Below, piece by piece: positions 15,023 through 23,476 of a stretch of DNA of 64,000 nt. Below the pieces are notes generated by a model. The model saw only the letters and a program-made list of their open reading frames with translations. It was not told where the DNA came from and did no database searches. The DNA is from Planosporangium thailandense (GTDB lineage Bacteria; Actinomycetota; Actinomycetes; Mycobacteriales; Micromonosporaceae): assembly GCF_011947195.1 (NCBI RefSeq), contig NZ_JAATVY010000002.1:372001-436000 (forward strand), given 5' to 3'. The translations under genes were made by a program, and so were the position numbers. The first letter of the stretch is position 1; each line of letters opens with the position of its first letter.

Positions 15023-16482
15023 GCGCGGGAGCGCGGCTCGACGAGTCCGTGTGGGATCTGCTGCACCGGGCGTTGCACCTGTACCGGGACGATCCACGCG
15101 CCGCCGGGCTGCTGCACCACCAGCTCGGCCGGTTCGACCGGCCGCTGCGGGTCGCGGTGGCCGGTCCGGCCCGGTCGGGCAAGTCGACCCTCGTCAACGC
15201 GATCGTCGGCGAGCAGGTCGCGCCCATCGAGGCCGATGACGGCGGTCAGCTCTTCATCTGGTACGCCGACGCCCCGGAGCCCGGCGTCGCCGCGTACGCG
15301 CCGGACGGCTCGACGCAGCAGCTCACCGTGACCCGCTCGGCGGCCGGGATACGGGTCGAGCTCGGCGGATGGCGGTCCGGGCAGGTCGACGACGTCGTGG
15401 TCAGCTGGCCGACGCGCGTCCTGCGGCAGATGACGCTCATCGACACGCCTGCCTTCGCGGCCGCCCGCGAAGACGGCCGGCCGTCCACCGCCGACCGGAT
15501 CCTGCGGGATGCGGACGCGGTGCTGTACCTGACCCGTGACGTGCGCGCCGGTGACCTGGAGTTCCTGCACGCGGCGCAGGAGGGCGCGGTGGCCGGTGCG
15601 GCGCCGGTGAACGTGATCCTCGTGCTGGCCCGCGCCGACGAGATCGGCGGCGGCCGCATGGACGCCCTGCTGTCCGCCCGGCAAGGGGCGCGCCGCCGGT
15701 ACCGGGATCCAGAGCTCAACTCCCTCTGCATGGGTGTGGTCGCGCTGGACGGGCTGGTGGCGTCGGCCGGACGGGCACTCACCGAGCCGGACTTCGCCGC
15801 CCTCGCGGCGCTCGCGGGGATGGCGCGACCGGAGCTCGACAGGCTCCTGCTGTCGGCGGACCGCTTCGTCGGCGGACAATCGCCCGCACCCGTCGACGCG
15901 GATACCCGACGCACACTGCTGGACCGGCTGGGCATGTTCGGGGTGCGCCTGGCGACGACCCTGATCCGTACCGGCTGGAACACCCGGGCGAAGCTGGCGG
16001 CCGAGCTGGTCACGCGCAGTGGGCTGGCCGAGCTGAAGGAGTCCGTCGGCCGGTACTTCATCGACCGGGCGGACGTGCTCCGGGCGCGCTCCGCCCTGGT
16101 CGTACTGGACTCCGTGCTGCGCCGATACGCCCGGCCAGGGTCCCGGGAGCTGCTCACCTGGGTGGAGTACGTGCTGGCGAACACGCACGATTTCCGGGAG
16201 CTCCGCCTGCTCGCGACGCTGCGGGATCCCGAGTTGGGATTCGACGCCGACCTGGCGTCGGAGGCCGAGCGGCTCGCCGGCGGGCACGGTGTCGAGCTGA
16301 CCACCCGGCTGGGCGTCGATCCGGATGCCGGGGCCGCCGAGCTGTGGGGGTTGAGCTCGCAGGCGCTGCACCGGTGGCAGAACCAGGCGGAGGATCCGCT
16401 ACTGAGCCTGCGGCAGCGACGCGCGGCCGGCGTGGTCGTGCGTAGTTGCGAATCGATGCTGGCGCAGCTTTCTGCCCGTTGA
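15019..16482 (+). CDS. iniC: Dynamin-like GTPase, IniC-like
   Basis: Predicted 487 aa, translationally coupled to iniA. G1 is GPARSGKST (residues 49-57). G3 is DTPAF, lacking the usual Gly, and G4 is LARAD, so GTP handling may differ from iniA. The C-terminal part is helical (LDRLGMFGVRLATTLIRTGW). No transmembrane helix is clear, so membrane association would come through the partner. In mycobacteria iniC is the third gene of the same operon. The most likely role is a membrane-remodelling or repair heterocomplex with IniA (inference). Confidence 0.85.
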   Translation: MSAGARLDESVWDLLHRALHLYRDDPRAAGLLHHQLGRFDRPLRVAVAGPARSGKSTLVNAIVGEQVAPIEADDGGQLFIWYADAPEPGVAAYAPDGSTQQLTVTRSAAGIRVELGGWRSGQVDDVVVSWPTRVLRQMTLIDTPAFAAAREDGRPSTADRILRDADAVLYLTRDVRAGDLEFLHAAQEGAVAGAAPVNVILVLARADEIGGGRMDALLSARQGARRRYRDPELNSLCMGVVALDGLVASAGRALTEPDFAALAALAGMARPELDRLLLSADRFVGGQSPAPVDADTRRTLLDRLGMFGVRLATTLIRTGWNTRAKLAAELVTRSGLAELKESVGRYFIDRADVLRARSALVVLDSVLRRYARPGSRELLTWVEYVLANTHDFRELRLLATLRDPELGFDADLASEAERLAGGHGVELTTRLGVDPDAGAAELWGLSSQALHRWQNQAEDPLLSLRQRRAAGVVVRSCESMLAQLSAR

Positions 16483-16647
16483 ATTCTCCGGTTCCCCTGG
16501 CCGCTGGCCGTCGAATTCCGGTCCGCCGCGCCCTTGTCCGTTTGCTACCAGCCGGTAGCAATACGCAGGGACTGCACCGTTTGGCAACCCGGCCGGCAAC
16601 CGGAACCGCAACCGTACCGCCGTAGACATATCGGCGTGGGGGTGGCG

Positions 16648-19023
16648 ATGGCGTCCGGTGAGCGCAACTACCGGCCCGGTTCGGAGGACCAGGGCCGGGA
16701 CAGGCGCGCGTGGTGGCGCTGGTACCTGGTGCTCGGCCTGGCCGTCATGGCCGTCGCCCCCGTGCTGCCCGCCGTCGCCCGCCAGATCGTGTACGGGCTC
16801 GTCGGCGTGTCGGCGCTCGTCGCGGTTTACGTGGGGATGCGCCTGTTCCGCCCGGCCGCGCGCGGACCGTGGATCCTGCTCGCCACCGGTCTGGTCGCCA
16901 CCCTGTCCGCGGTCATCTGGTGGCTGTTCGAGCTGTCCATCGTGGGCAGGCTGGTCTTCCCGTCCGGCGGCGACATGCTGTACCTCAGCGCGTACCCGTT
17001 CCTGATCGTCGGCTTCGCCACCTGGGTACGCCGGGACCGCAACCGGCCGGGCTACGAGAGCGTCGTCGACGCCTGCCTCGTGGTGTCCGGCATGTTCGTA
17101 CTGAGCTGGGTGTTCGTCCTGTCCCCGATGCTGACGCACGCGTCGTCGGTGGGGTCGAAACTGCCGCTCTACCTGCTGTACACGATGATGGACCTGTTCA
17201 TCATCGCGGTCGTGGTACGGCTGATCTTCAGCGCCCAGGCCCGCACGGTGTCGTACGTGCTGGTCGTGGCCGCGGCGTTCGCGCTGCTGGCCGGTGACAG
17301 CATCTGCTACGCCCTGATCGCCTGGAACAACGAGCAGTTGGGGCGTGAGCTTGCCGCTCCGCTGTGGATCCTGGTGTACCTGCTGTTCGGCACCGCCGCG
17401 CTGCACCCCTCGATGGTCGGCTCGGCCGGCGTCGTCGAACGAAGCCGGCCGGTCGCGTCGTCGCTGCGGCTCGGCCTGTACGCGTTCCTGGCGCTCCTCG
17501 CGCCGAGCGTCGCCATCGGCACCGTGCTGGTCCGTGGCCCGGGCAGCCCGGCCGGCTCCCTGGTCATGCCGTTGGTGTTCACCGCGACGACGGCGGTGCT
17601 GCTGGTCGTACGGCTCTGGCTGCTCGCCCGCGTCGCGCACCGGCGCGCGGCCGAGCTGGACGCGCACGCCGTGGCTCTGCGGTCCTCGCTGGACGAACAG
17701 CAGACGCTGCGCGACGAGCTCACCTACCGCGCTCTGCACGACAGCCTCACCGGGCTGGGCAACCGCGACCTGCTGCGCGAACGAATCGAGCGGGTGACCG
17801 GCCGACACGGGCTCGTGCTGCTCGACCTGGACGGGTTCAAGGACGTCAACGACACCGACGGGCACCCGATCGGGGACGCGCTGCTGGTCGAGGTGGCCGA
17901 GCGCCTGCGGTCGGCGGTACCCGACGGGGTCCTGGTCCGGCTCGGTGGCGACGAGTTCGCCGCGCTGCTCGACGGGGCCGACGTGGCCCGTACCCGTACC
18001 GTCGCGGACGCGATGATCGACGTGCTGCGGCCGCCGTTCCTGGCCGGTGAGCGGGAGACGGAGCTGACCGCCAGCGCGGGCATGCTCGTCGCGGACGGGC
18101 CGCTCGCCGAGGGCGAGGCGCTGCGCCGTGCGGACCTGGCCCTCTACGCCGCCAAGGACGCCGGTAAGAACCAGGTCACGGTGTACGCGCCGGAGCTCGC
18201 CGCCGCGCGCGACCGCCGCATCCGGCTGATCGCCGATCTCCGTCGCGCGCTGGCGAACGAGGAGTTCACGGTGCACTACCAGCCGGTCGTCGAGCTGGAC
18301 ACCGGCCGGGTCACCGCGGTGGAGGCGCTGGTGCGCTGGACTCCACCGGGTCAGCCGCCGATCCCGCCGATGGACTTCATCCCGGCCGCCGAGGAGTCCG
18401 GCCTGATCGGCCAGCTCGGTACGTGGGTGCTGCGCCGGTCGCTGCGGGACGTCGGCGACTGGTACGAGCGGTACGGCATCTCGGTGACCGTGAACGTGTC
18501 CGGTCGCCAGCTACGCGAGCCCGGCATCGCCGACCTGATCCTCGCCGAACTGGCCGCTAACCGGCTGCCGGGTAGCGCCCTGGTCGTCGAGATCACCGAG
18601 ACGGTCCTGGTGGCGGAGACCGGGCCGGAGGAGGCCGCCGCCCGCGCGATCCTGGAGCGGCTGCGTGAGCACGGGGTGCGGATCGCGGTCGACGACTTCG
18701 GTACCGGCTACTCGTCCCTGGCGTACCTGCGGACCCTCCCGGTCGACATCCTCAAGATCGACCGTGCGTTCGTGCAGGAGTCGGGCGGCGAGGCGGACCC
18801 GGTGGCGTTCCTGCGGGCGATGGTCCAGATGGCACGCAGCCTGCATCTGTCCACCGTGGCCGAAGCGGTCGAGACCCCCGCGCAGGCTACGCGGCTGCGG
18901 CAGCTGCACTGCCCGCTGGCACAGGGCTACCACTTCTCCCGCCCGGTTCCGGCCGACGAGCTCGACGCCCTGCTGTCGACCGGCGAGGGCCGCATCGACG
19001 TCGACTCCAGCCTGGCCGCCTGA
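16648..19023 (+). CDS. Membrane-bound diguanylate cyclase/phosphodiesterase (GGDEF-EAL)
   Basis: Predicted 791 aa from ATG 16648 after a G-rich ribosome site; the frame extends upstream to 16534 without support. The N-terminal about 330 residues hold around nine hydrophobic helices (WYLVLGLAVMAVAPVLPAVA first), a membrane sensor region. A short coiled segment leads into GGDEF at about residue 433 (LGGDEFAALL) with LDLDGFKDVNDTDG upstream; I see no clear RxxD inhibitory site. EAL begins near 559 (EALVRW) and DDFGTGYSSL near 682, with AEAVET later, so the phosphodiesterase residues look intact. It makes and/or degrades c-di-GMP, with net activity unpredictable. About 165 nt after iniC, probably a separate unit. 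Confidence 0.92.
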   Translation: MASGERNYRPGSEDQGRDRRAWWRWYLVLGLAVMAVAPVLPAVARQIVYGLVGVSALVAVYVGMRLFRPAARGPWILLATGLVATLSAVIWWLFELSIVGRLVFPSGGDMLYLSAYPFLIVGFATWVRRDRNRPGYESVVDACLVVSGMFVLSWVFVLSPMLTHASSVGSKLPLYLLYTMMDLFIIAVVVRLIFSAQARTVSYVLVVAAAFALLAGDSICYALIAWNNEQLGRELAAPLWILVYLLFGTAALHPSMVGSAGVVERSRPVASSLRLGLYAFLALLAPSVAIGTVLVRGPGSPAGSLVMPLVFTATTAVLLVVRLWLLARVAHRRAAELDAHAVALRSSLDEQQTLRDELTYRALHDSLTGLGNRDLLRERIERVTGRHGLVLLDLDGFKDVNDTDGHPIGDALLVEVAERLRSAVPDGVLVRLGGDEFAALLDGADVARTRTVADAMIDVLRPPFLAGERETELTASAGMLVADGPLAEGEALRRADLALYAAKDAGKNQVTVYAPELAAARDRRIRLIADLRRALANEEFTVHYQPVVELDTGRVTAVEALVRWTPPGQPPIPPMDFIPAAEESGLIGQLGTWVLRRSLRDVGDWYERYGISVTVNVSGRQLREPGIADLILAELAANRLPGSALVVEITETVLVAETGPEEAAARAILERLREHGVRIAVDDFGTGYSSLAYLRTLPVDILKIDRAFVQESGGEADPVAFLRAMVQMARSLHLSTVAEAVETPAQATRLRQLHCPLAQGYHFSRPVPADELDALLSTGEGRIDVDSSLAA

Positions 19024-19215
19024 GCTTCTTTCGGCAGCGGCCCCGGCCCGTACCCGGTGATCAGAGCCCGAGCGCCGATCTTGTGCAGGGCGGGTCGAAC
19101 TGTCGGGTCATGACCCGGCAGGTTCGAACGAACCCGTTACGGGCAGGAGGTGAGGTCGACGGTCTGAGGAGAAGGGCCTGGCGCAACCCGGTACCCATCG
19201 GGAATGAGCGAGCGG

Positions 19216-19221
19216 TAATCT
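19216..19221 (+). promoter_or_regulatory. -10 box of the tRNA-Lys gene
   Basis: TAATCT lies 9 nt before the mature tRNA 5' end. I could not find a convincing -35 hexamer at 16-18 bp. Confidence 0.45.
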
Positions 19222-19230
19222 TGCCCGGTC

Positions 19231-19305
19231 GGGCCGCTAGCTCAATGGCAGAGCTGCGGACTTTTAATCCGTAGGTTCAGGGTTCGAGTCCCTGGCGGCC
19301 CACCA
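19231..19305 (+). tRNA. tRNA-Lys (anticodon TTT), CCA encoded
   Basis: A full cloverleaf can be drawn: acceptor GGGCCGC/GCGGCCC, D-arm GCTC-AATGGCA-GAGC, anticodon arm GCGGA-CTTTTAA-TCCGT with anticodon TTT, and T-arm CAGGG-TTCGAGT-CCCTG, ending ACCA in the genome. Its 3' end serves as an integration site: the last 31 bp recur exactly at 22891-22921. Confidence 0.97.
19274..19304. repeat. attL: tRNA-Lys 3' end, left boundary of a small island
   Basis: These 31 bp, from the variable loop through the T-arm and acceptor stem, are identical to 22891-22921 in the same orientation. The integrase remnant directly downstream supports a tyrosine-recombinase attachment site. Confidence 0.9.
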
Positions 19306-19357
19306 AACCGCAGGTCAGCGAGGGTGTCGAAGGCCCGAACGCCGTTGTGAGCGGCGA

Positions 19358-19380
19358 GTACAGCAGCAAAGTACAGCAAC
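19358..19380. repeat. Direct repeat near attL, candidate arm-type integrase site
   Basis: GTACAGCA occurs twice, at 19358 and 19371, in a 23-bp block that recurs with one mismatch at 21863-21885. Paired repeats beside the attachment site, next to an integrase 3' end, are what arm-type binding sites look like. Function inferred. Confidence 0.5.
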
Positions 19381-19383
19381 TGC

Positions 19384-19473
19384 TCATCGCCCCAGGCTCT
19401 CCCCCAGTCGCCGCAGCGCCTCGCGGGTCTGCTCCGACGACACCTGCGTGTAGATCTCCATCGTGATCAAGGC
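19384..19473 (-). pseudogene. 3' remnant of a tyrosine-recombinase integrase
   Basis: The minus strand encodes ITMEIYTQVSSEQTREAL followed by RRLGESLGR and a TGA. This matches the C-terminal tail, containing the catalytic Tyr, of actinobacterial phage-type integrases. Upstream (19474 onward) the reading frame continues but loses all integrase character and has no R-H-R catalytic residues. The remnant sits about 80 bp from the tRNA-Lys attachment site, the normal place for the 3' end of such a gene. The rest of the gene is deleted, so the island cannot move by itself. Confidence 0.75.
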
Positions 19474-20172
19474 GGCCCGACAGGCGGGCCGCACGCACCG
19501 CCGCCAGGGCGCGTGCCCGCGCTGCCGCTGTCGCTCGGCGCGGGCACGCCAGACGCCCGGCGGCTGGCGCGGATAGCGGAAAGCCCTCGGGCCGCCGAGG
19601 GACGGACAGCGCCGAGGGCACATGATCGAGGTGGGCCGGCAGCCGGCCGGCGGCGAACTGGGCGCGGCGTGGCAGCCGCACGCGCGCTGTCGGCCGGTCA
19701 CCGTCGGCGGGTGGTCGCGGTCAGAGCGCCTCCGGCGGGGGCCTCGGGCTCCGGGATGGCCAAGATCCGCCGGGCGGTTGCGGTGGGTGGGTGGTTGCGC
19801 GGAGCCATCGGACGGGATGGCTCAACTTACGGAGTGTTGCGGGGTGATCTGCAACGATGCTTATCGATCAGAGCCACGCATCGACCGACATAGCAATGCG
19901 GACTGACAGCAGATCTCTGCAGGTCACGGGCTGCGACAGCAGCAACTGCGCCCAGCGCCACGTCGGCAACTGTGTGCTAGATCACTCTACTGTTAAGCCC
20001 GAAGCTCTAGAAGCTTTGCTGTACCGCTTTCCAGTAGCTGAACGACGCTGGATAGTGCGCGGCGTTCCTCGTACTACTACACCACATCCTGTGCTACATG
20101 CTTGTCAGTAGCGGTTTGCAGTAGAGCTTCTGCGCTGCCTACCCCCCTGTCGTAGTGCGAACTACGTTCCTG
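19474..20172. other. Non-coding island segment with short inverted repeats
   Basis: No supported gene. From about 19840 to 20170 the GC content falls clearly. The motif CAGTAG occurs at 20032, 20106 and 20119, and as CTACTG at 19987. GAAGCTCTA (20001-20009) is mirrored by TAGAGCTTC (20122-20130). A perfect hairpin CGTAGT-GCGA-ACTACG lies at 20151-20166, just past the stop of the minus-strand AlbA_2 gene, and may help terminate it. Confidence 0.5.
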
Positions 20173-21591
20173 TCATTCGCTGTGTAGGCGCCAGTACGCT
20201 CGAGGATCCTTGGCGCTCTTCCCAACCCAGTCGATCAGTCCTACGTTCTTCAGCGCATTGAGTCGCCGCAGCATCGTGGGCTTGGTCACTCCTAGCGCAT
20301 CAGCGATGTCGCCCGTGCTCAGAGCCGTCCCCTGTCGGATGATGTCGATGATCGCCAAGTACTGTGGCGGTAGCTGGTCGGCCATCCGCGGATCAACCAT
20401 CAGCGCAGACAGAGTCAGCCTCACTGTTCCTGACGTCTGCGAGTAGAGCGGCTCCGCAAGCCCTCGTGCTCTCATCTCCTCGAACATCCGTCGGATACCC
20501 TCGCCGAGCTCTTGACCAAAGTGAAGATCAGCGCAAACACGAGCGATACGCGGGTTCCGCGCGAAACGGACTACCCCTCTCGGGTCAGTGAGATTCACGA
20601 GGCCCGGGAAGCGGCCGGGGCTCTCGATCTCCATGCGGTCGTTGAAGACCTCTACCCGGATATGATCGCCGCCCAAACTGTAGGACCTGTGTACCACGGC
20701 GTTCACGATGCCCTCTAGCCACGCATCCTGAGGAATCAAGCTCTGCCGCTCGAACACTGAGTTATCACCCAACACGCGTCGAGTCGGCTCAAGGCGACGG
20801 ACGGCCGCGATCGTCTCGCCCAGGACGCGAGGGATTGGACCATCGAACCGAAGATCCTCGACGAGGAGCTGTCGCCGTCCGGCCTCCCGTGTCGTGCCCT
20901 GGTACCTGAGGACCCGGACATGAGCGGCCGGGAAGAGATCTTGCGGGTACCGACCGAAAAGGAGGTAGGCAGCTGCGGTCAGGTGCCCTGACCTCGTCAT
21001 GAGGCCACGGCCGAACAGCGCTCGCTCTGGCTCAGGATGGCTGATGGCGGCAGCGTAGTCGGCCAAAATGTCGGGATCGAGGTCATCGATCCCCGCCTCC
21101 TTGACTGACGTCCCATCGAAGTGGGCCTGGCCTTTGTCATAGAGCAGCTCTTGGCGCTGGCCAAAGGAGAGACGCCGGTTCTCGTCGCCGACTCGCAGGT
21201 ACACGTGATCGGACCTAGTCGAGTGGACCCCCTCACTGGGGTCGACTTCGATGATCAGAAGGTGGTCGCTGTCGCCATTGCTGTTTATGCACTCCAGGAG
21301 CCGGCTGCGTGCACGTACTGGCGGAACCGTGTGGTCGACAGCTGCCTGCATCAAGTCGTTCCGGTGCGCCGGGTAAGCATCAGTGCCCTCTACCTGACCG
21401 CTTGAGAGGCCAACGACGACAGTGCCACCCTCAGCGTTGGCGAAGGCCACCTCGGTCTCGGCCAACTTCACCGGGGATATGCGGACACTCTTGCGGTCGA
21501 ACCACTGGTTCTCGGTCGCTCGGCACAACGCCGGACCGACATCAACTGGCGGGAGCGTGAGTGCCGACACTATCGCGCTGTCGCTCGTCAC
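20173..21591 (-). CDS. Schlafen/AlbA_2-domain putative ATP-binding protein with C-terminal HTH
   Basis: Predicted 472 aa from GTG 21591. Residues about 20-140 match the AlbA_2 (divergent AAA, Schlafen-related) domain: ENQWFDRKS, then FANAEGGTVVVGL. Next is a region like the HATPase_c_4 module (QDAWLEGIVNAVVHRSYSLG, GQELGEGIRRMFEEMRARGL). The end is a winged HTH (LSTGDIADALGVTKPTMLRR). Codon use is less GC-rich than in flanking genes, consistent with recent transfer. Proteins of this type are known as regulators and as cargo of mobile and defence loci; the specific activity here is unknown. It is the largest gene in the tRNA-Lys island. Confidence 0.8.
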   Translation of the reverse strand: MTSDSAIVSALTLPPVDVGPALCRATENQWFDRKSVRISPVKLAETEVAFANAEGGTVVVGLSSGQVEGTDAYPAHRNDLMQAAVDHTVPPVRARSRLLECINSNGDSDHLLIIEVDPSEGVHSTRSDHVYLRVGDENRRLSFGQRQELLYDKGQAHFDGTSVKEAGIDDLDPDILADYAAAISHPEPERALFGRGLMTRSGHLTAAAYLLFGRYPQDLFPAAHVRVLRYQGTTREAGRRQLLVEDLRFDGPIPRVLGETIAAVRRLEPTRRVLGDNSVFERQSLIPQDAWLEGIVNAVVHRSYSLGGDHIRVEVFNDRMEIESPGRFPGLVNLTDPRGVVRFARNPRIARVCADLHFGQELGEGIRRMFEEMRARGLAEPLYSQTSGTVRLTLSALMVDPRMADQLPPQYLAIIDIIRQGTALSTGDIADALGVTKPTMLRRLNALKNVGLIDWVGKSAKDPRAYWRLHSE

Positions 21592-21629
21592 GGATATACT
21601 ATAACAATTTTCTAGTAGCTCTGCGTCAA
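21592..21629 (-). promoter_or_regulatory. Promoter of the AlbA_2 gene
   Basis: On the minus strand TATAGT (21603-21598) lies 6 nt before the GTG start, suggesting leaderless transcription. TTGACG (21629-21624) is upstream, but the 20-bp spacer is long. Confidence 0.45.
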
Positions 21630-21862
21630 TATCGGCCGCACGGCAAGCCGGAGCCTGGGGCGGTGCCGCGAAGGCCAATCGCCCTCTCCGCGCATGAGTG
21701 GCGACCGCACTGGAGCTCAGATCTTCCCCGCTGGTTCAGTGCCCTCGGTCAGGGCGTTGTGGTCCGCGCCTGGTCCGCGAACCGCCGTCGGGCGCCGGAT
21801 ACGGTCGTACAAGCGTGACTGGCGGCGAGAAGGAAGCCACGTGGATAGACGACCGGCGACGC

Positions 21863-21885
21863 GTACAGCAGCGAAGTACAGCAAC
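21863..21885. repeat. Second copy of the paired GTACAGCA repeat
   Basis: It differs at one of 23 positions from 19358-19380 and has the same orientation. It lies between the AlbA_2 and TMEM175 genes, inside the island. It may be a second arm-type site or the scar of an older insertion. Confidence 0.5.
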
Positions 21886-21986
21886 CACACCGCCCATGCT
21901 TGACCGTAGCCAACTGCATAACGCAGGGCTGTCACGATTCGCGCCATCTCCAACCGCTCTGCCGGTACTCCGTAGATTCAGGGCGT

Positions 21987-22667
21987 TCATGTCCGACCAT
22001 GTCCGCCGTTACGCCGACGCCTCATCAGGGCGATCTCGCCTGGGATCGGCAGCCAGTAGTAGGGGATGAACGCGGCGATGACCGCCATGCCGAGGGCGGG
22101 GAGCACGGCGCCCAGCAGGCTGCCGGTAGCGATCCAGGCAAGGGCGAGTCGGAAGCGTCGGCTGATGGCTCTCACGCCGGCGGAATCGATCGTCGTGGTG
22201 AGCAGTCGGCGATCATGGCGTGCGTACCACCAGACGATGTTGAACAGAATGGCCGCCAGTTCAAACGTGATGCCGTGGAGGACGACCGCGGTGCGCTGCC
22301 CCTGTCCGTGGCGGAAGGCCTGGGCCAGAACGGAGGCTGAGAACGGCAGGAATGCGATGTCCATTAGCAGCAGGGTGTTCAGGAACAGCACTACCCGGTC
22401 GGCACTACGGATGTGGTCGAACATGACGTGATGGTTGGCCCACACCTGCCCGATCAGCATGAAGGTGATGCCGTAAGCCAGGTAAGACGGCCAGAGCGCG
22501 GCGAGGCCGTGCAACAGGTGCCGGGTGTCTTGCGGCGGGCGGATCTCCAGGACGAGCAGAGTGACGGCAATGGCGATGACCGCATCACTGAACGCGACGA
22601 CCCGGGCAGGATTGCGCTCCGCCCCGAACGGCGTTGACCCTCCTGGTCCACGAGCTGGTTGTGTCAC
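21987..22667 (-). CDS. TMEM175-family (DUF1211) potassium-channel-like membrane protein
   Basis: Predicted 226 aa from GTG 22667; the frame is open to 22793 but the extra N-terminus is Arg-rich and unlike the family, so the start is uncertain. The first helix carries the family signature VVAFSDAVIAIAVTLLVLEI with the FSD motif. Five more hydrophobic segments follow (WPSYLAYGITFMLIGQVW, VVLFLNTLLLMDIAFLPF and others), the usual six-helix bacterial form. The protein would assemble as a membrane ion channel. It is one of only two intact genes in the island. Confidence 0.82.
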   Translation of the reverse strand: MTQPARGPGGSTPFGAERNPARVVAFSDAVIAIAVTLLVLEIRPPQDTRHLLHGLAALWPSYLAYGITFMLIGQVWANHHVMFDHIRSADRVVLFLNTLLLMDIAFLPFSASVLAQAFRHGQGQRTAVVLHGITFELAAILFNIVWWYARHDRRLLTTTIDSAGVRAISRRFRLALAWIATGSLLGAVLPALGMAVIAAFIPYYWLPIPGEIALMRRRRNGGHGRT

Positions 22668-22890
22668 CAGCCAAGCGTGAGGGACCTGGCACCGCCACGC
22701 GCGGAGCCGAGCGGCGTGGCGCGGCCGTCGAACCGACCAGGCCATCCCTCGTCCCTGGAAGATCAACCGGCACAGATCCGGCACAACTGGCAACGACCAG
22801 CGGCGACAAGCGCTGTCAAACGTCGGCAGACTTCCTGCTAGTCAGAGTGCCGATCGGTCCGGTTGGGGATGATCTCCAGAAGCCGAGAGG

Positions 22891-22921
22891 GGTTCAGGGT
22901 TCGAGTCCCTGGCGGCCCACC
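22891..22921. repeat. attR: perfect copy of the tRNA-Lys 3' end
   Basis: Identical over 31 bp to the end of tRNA-Lys. Upstream bases do not form the rest of a tRNA, so this is an attachment-site duplicate and marks the right boundary of a 3.6-kb island. Confidence 0.9.
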
Positions 22922-23221
22922 CGAAACGGATACCCAAACGGAGGGTCCAAGGACGCGAAACCGCAGGCAGTGGCCGGTGTCCGCTGAGCCCCGGCGAGCG
23001 GGCAAGGGTGGGTCCGGGCGGTTTCCGGGCCACCAAGGGGAGCGGTCACGCGTCGCGTACCTGCTGCGCTTGGTGACGGAGGTGGGCGAGGGCTTCGGCT
23101 CGGCCCACTGGCGTAGCATGTCGATCGAGACAGGCGCGGAGGTCGCCAGGCCGCGCGGGCTGCTGCCCATCGCGCGCTGGCCTCGCTGTCTCCGGTCGCA
23201 GACGGCAGTAGCTGATCTACA
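22922..23221. other. Right flank of the island, no supported gene
   Basis: About 300 bp between attR and yoeB. Frames on both strands are open for short distances but show no conserved protein features. It may contain decayed coding sequence. Confidence 0.4.
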
Positions 23222-23476
23222 TCATTCGTAGTGGTAGCGGCACTGGGCTATCTGCACGGTGTCATCGACGACCCGGTACACCAGGCGGTGTTCCTGGTCG
23301 ATGCGCCTCGACCAGAACCCCGACCAGTTGCCACGGAGCTGCTCCGGTTTGCCGATGCCCTGATGACCGTTGCGCCGGATGTCCTCGATCAGTGCGTTGA
23401 CCCGCTTGAGCACCTGGCGATCCCGCTGCCATGTCAGGTAGTCCTCCCAGCCCCGGCTGGCGAACTGGACCTTCAC
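23222..23476 (-). CDS. yoeB: YoeB-family ribosome-dependent mRNA interferase toxin
   Basis: Predicted 84 aa, the full family length. The sequence starts MKVQFASRGWEDYLTWQ and ends CRYHYE; GNWSGFWSRRIDQEHRLVYR contains the conserved Arg and His/Tyr residues of the RelE fold. Established: YoeB cleaves mRNA at the ribosome A site and is held inactive by YefM. The GTG start overlaps the yefM stop as GTGA, so toxin synthesis depends on antitoxin translation. It looks intact. Confidence 0.93.
   Translation of the reverse strand: MKVQFASRGWEDYLTWQRDRQVLKRVNALIEDIRRNGHQGIGKPEQLRGNWSGFWSRRIDQEHRLVYRVVDDTVQIAQCRYHYE

Noticed and set aside
11624-15097. A very long minus-strand open frame opposite iniB and iniA
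   Set aside because: It is low-complexity, Arg/Gly/His-rich, has no recognisable domain and lies antisense to well-supported ini genes. Long antisense frames are expected at this GC content.
22891-22921. A second tRNA gene
   Set aside because: Only the T-arm and acceptor 3' strand are present; no D-arm or anticodon arm precedes them. It is an attachment-site duplicate.
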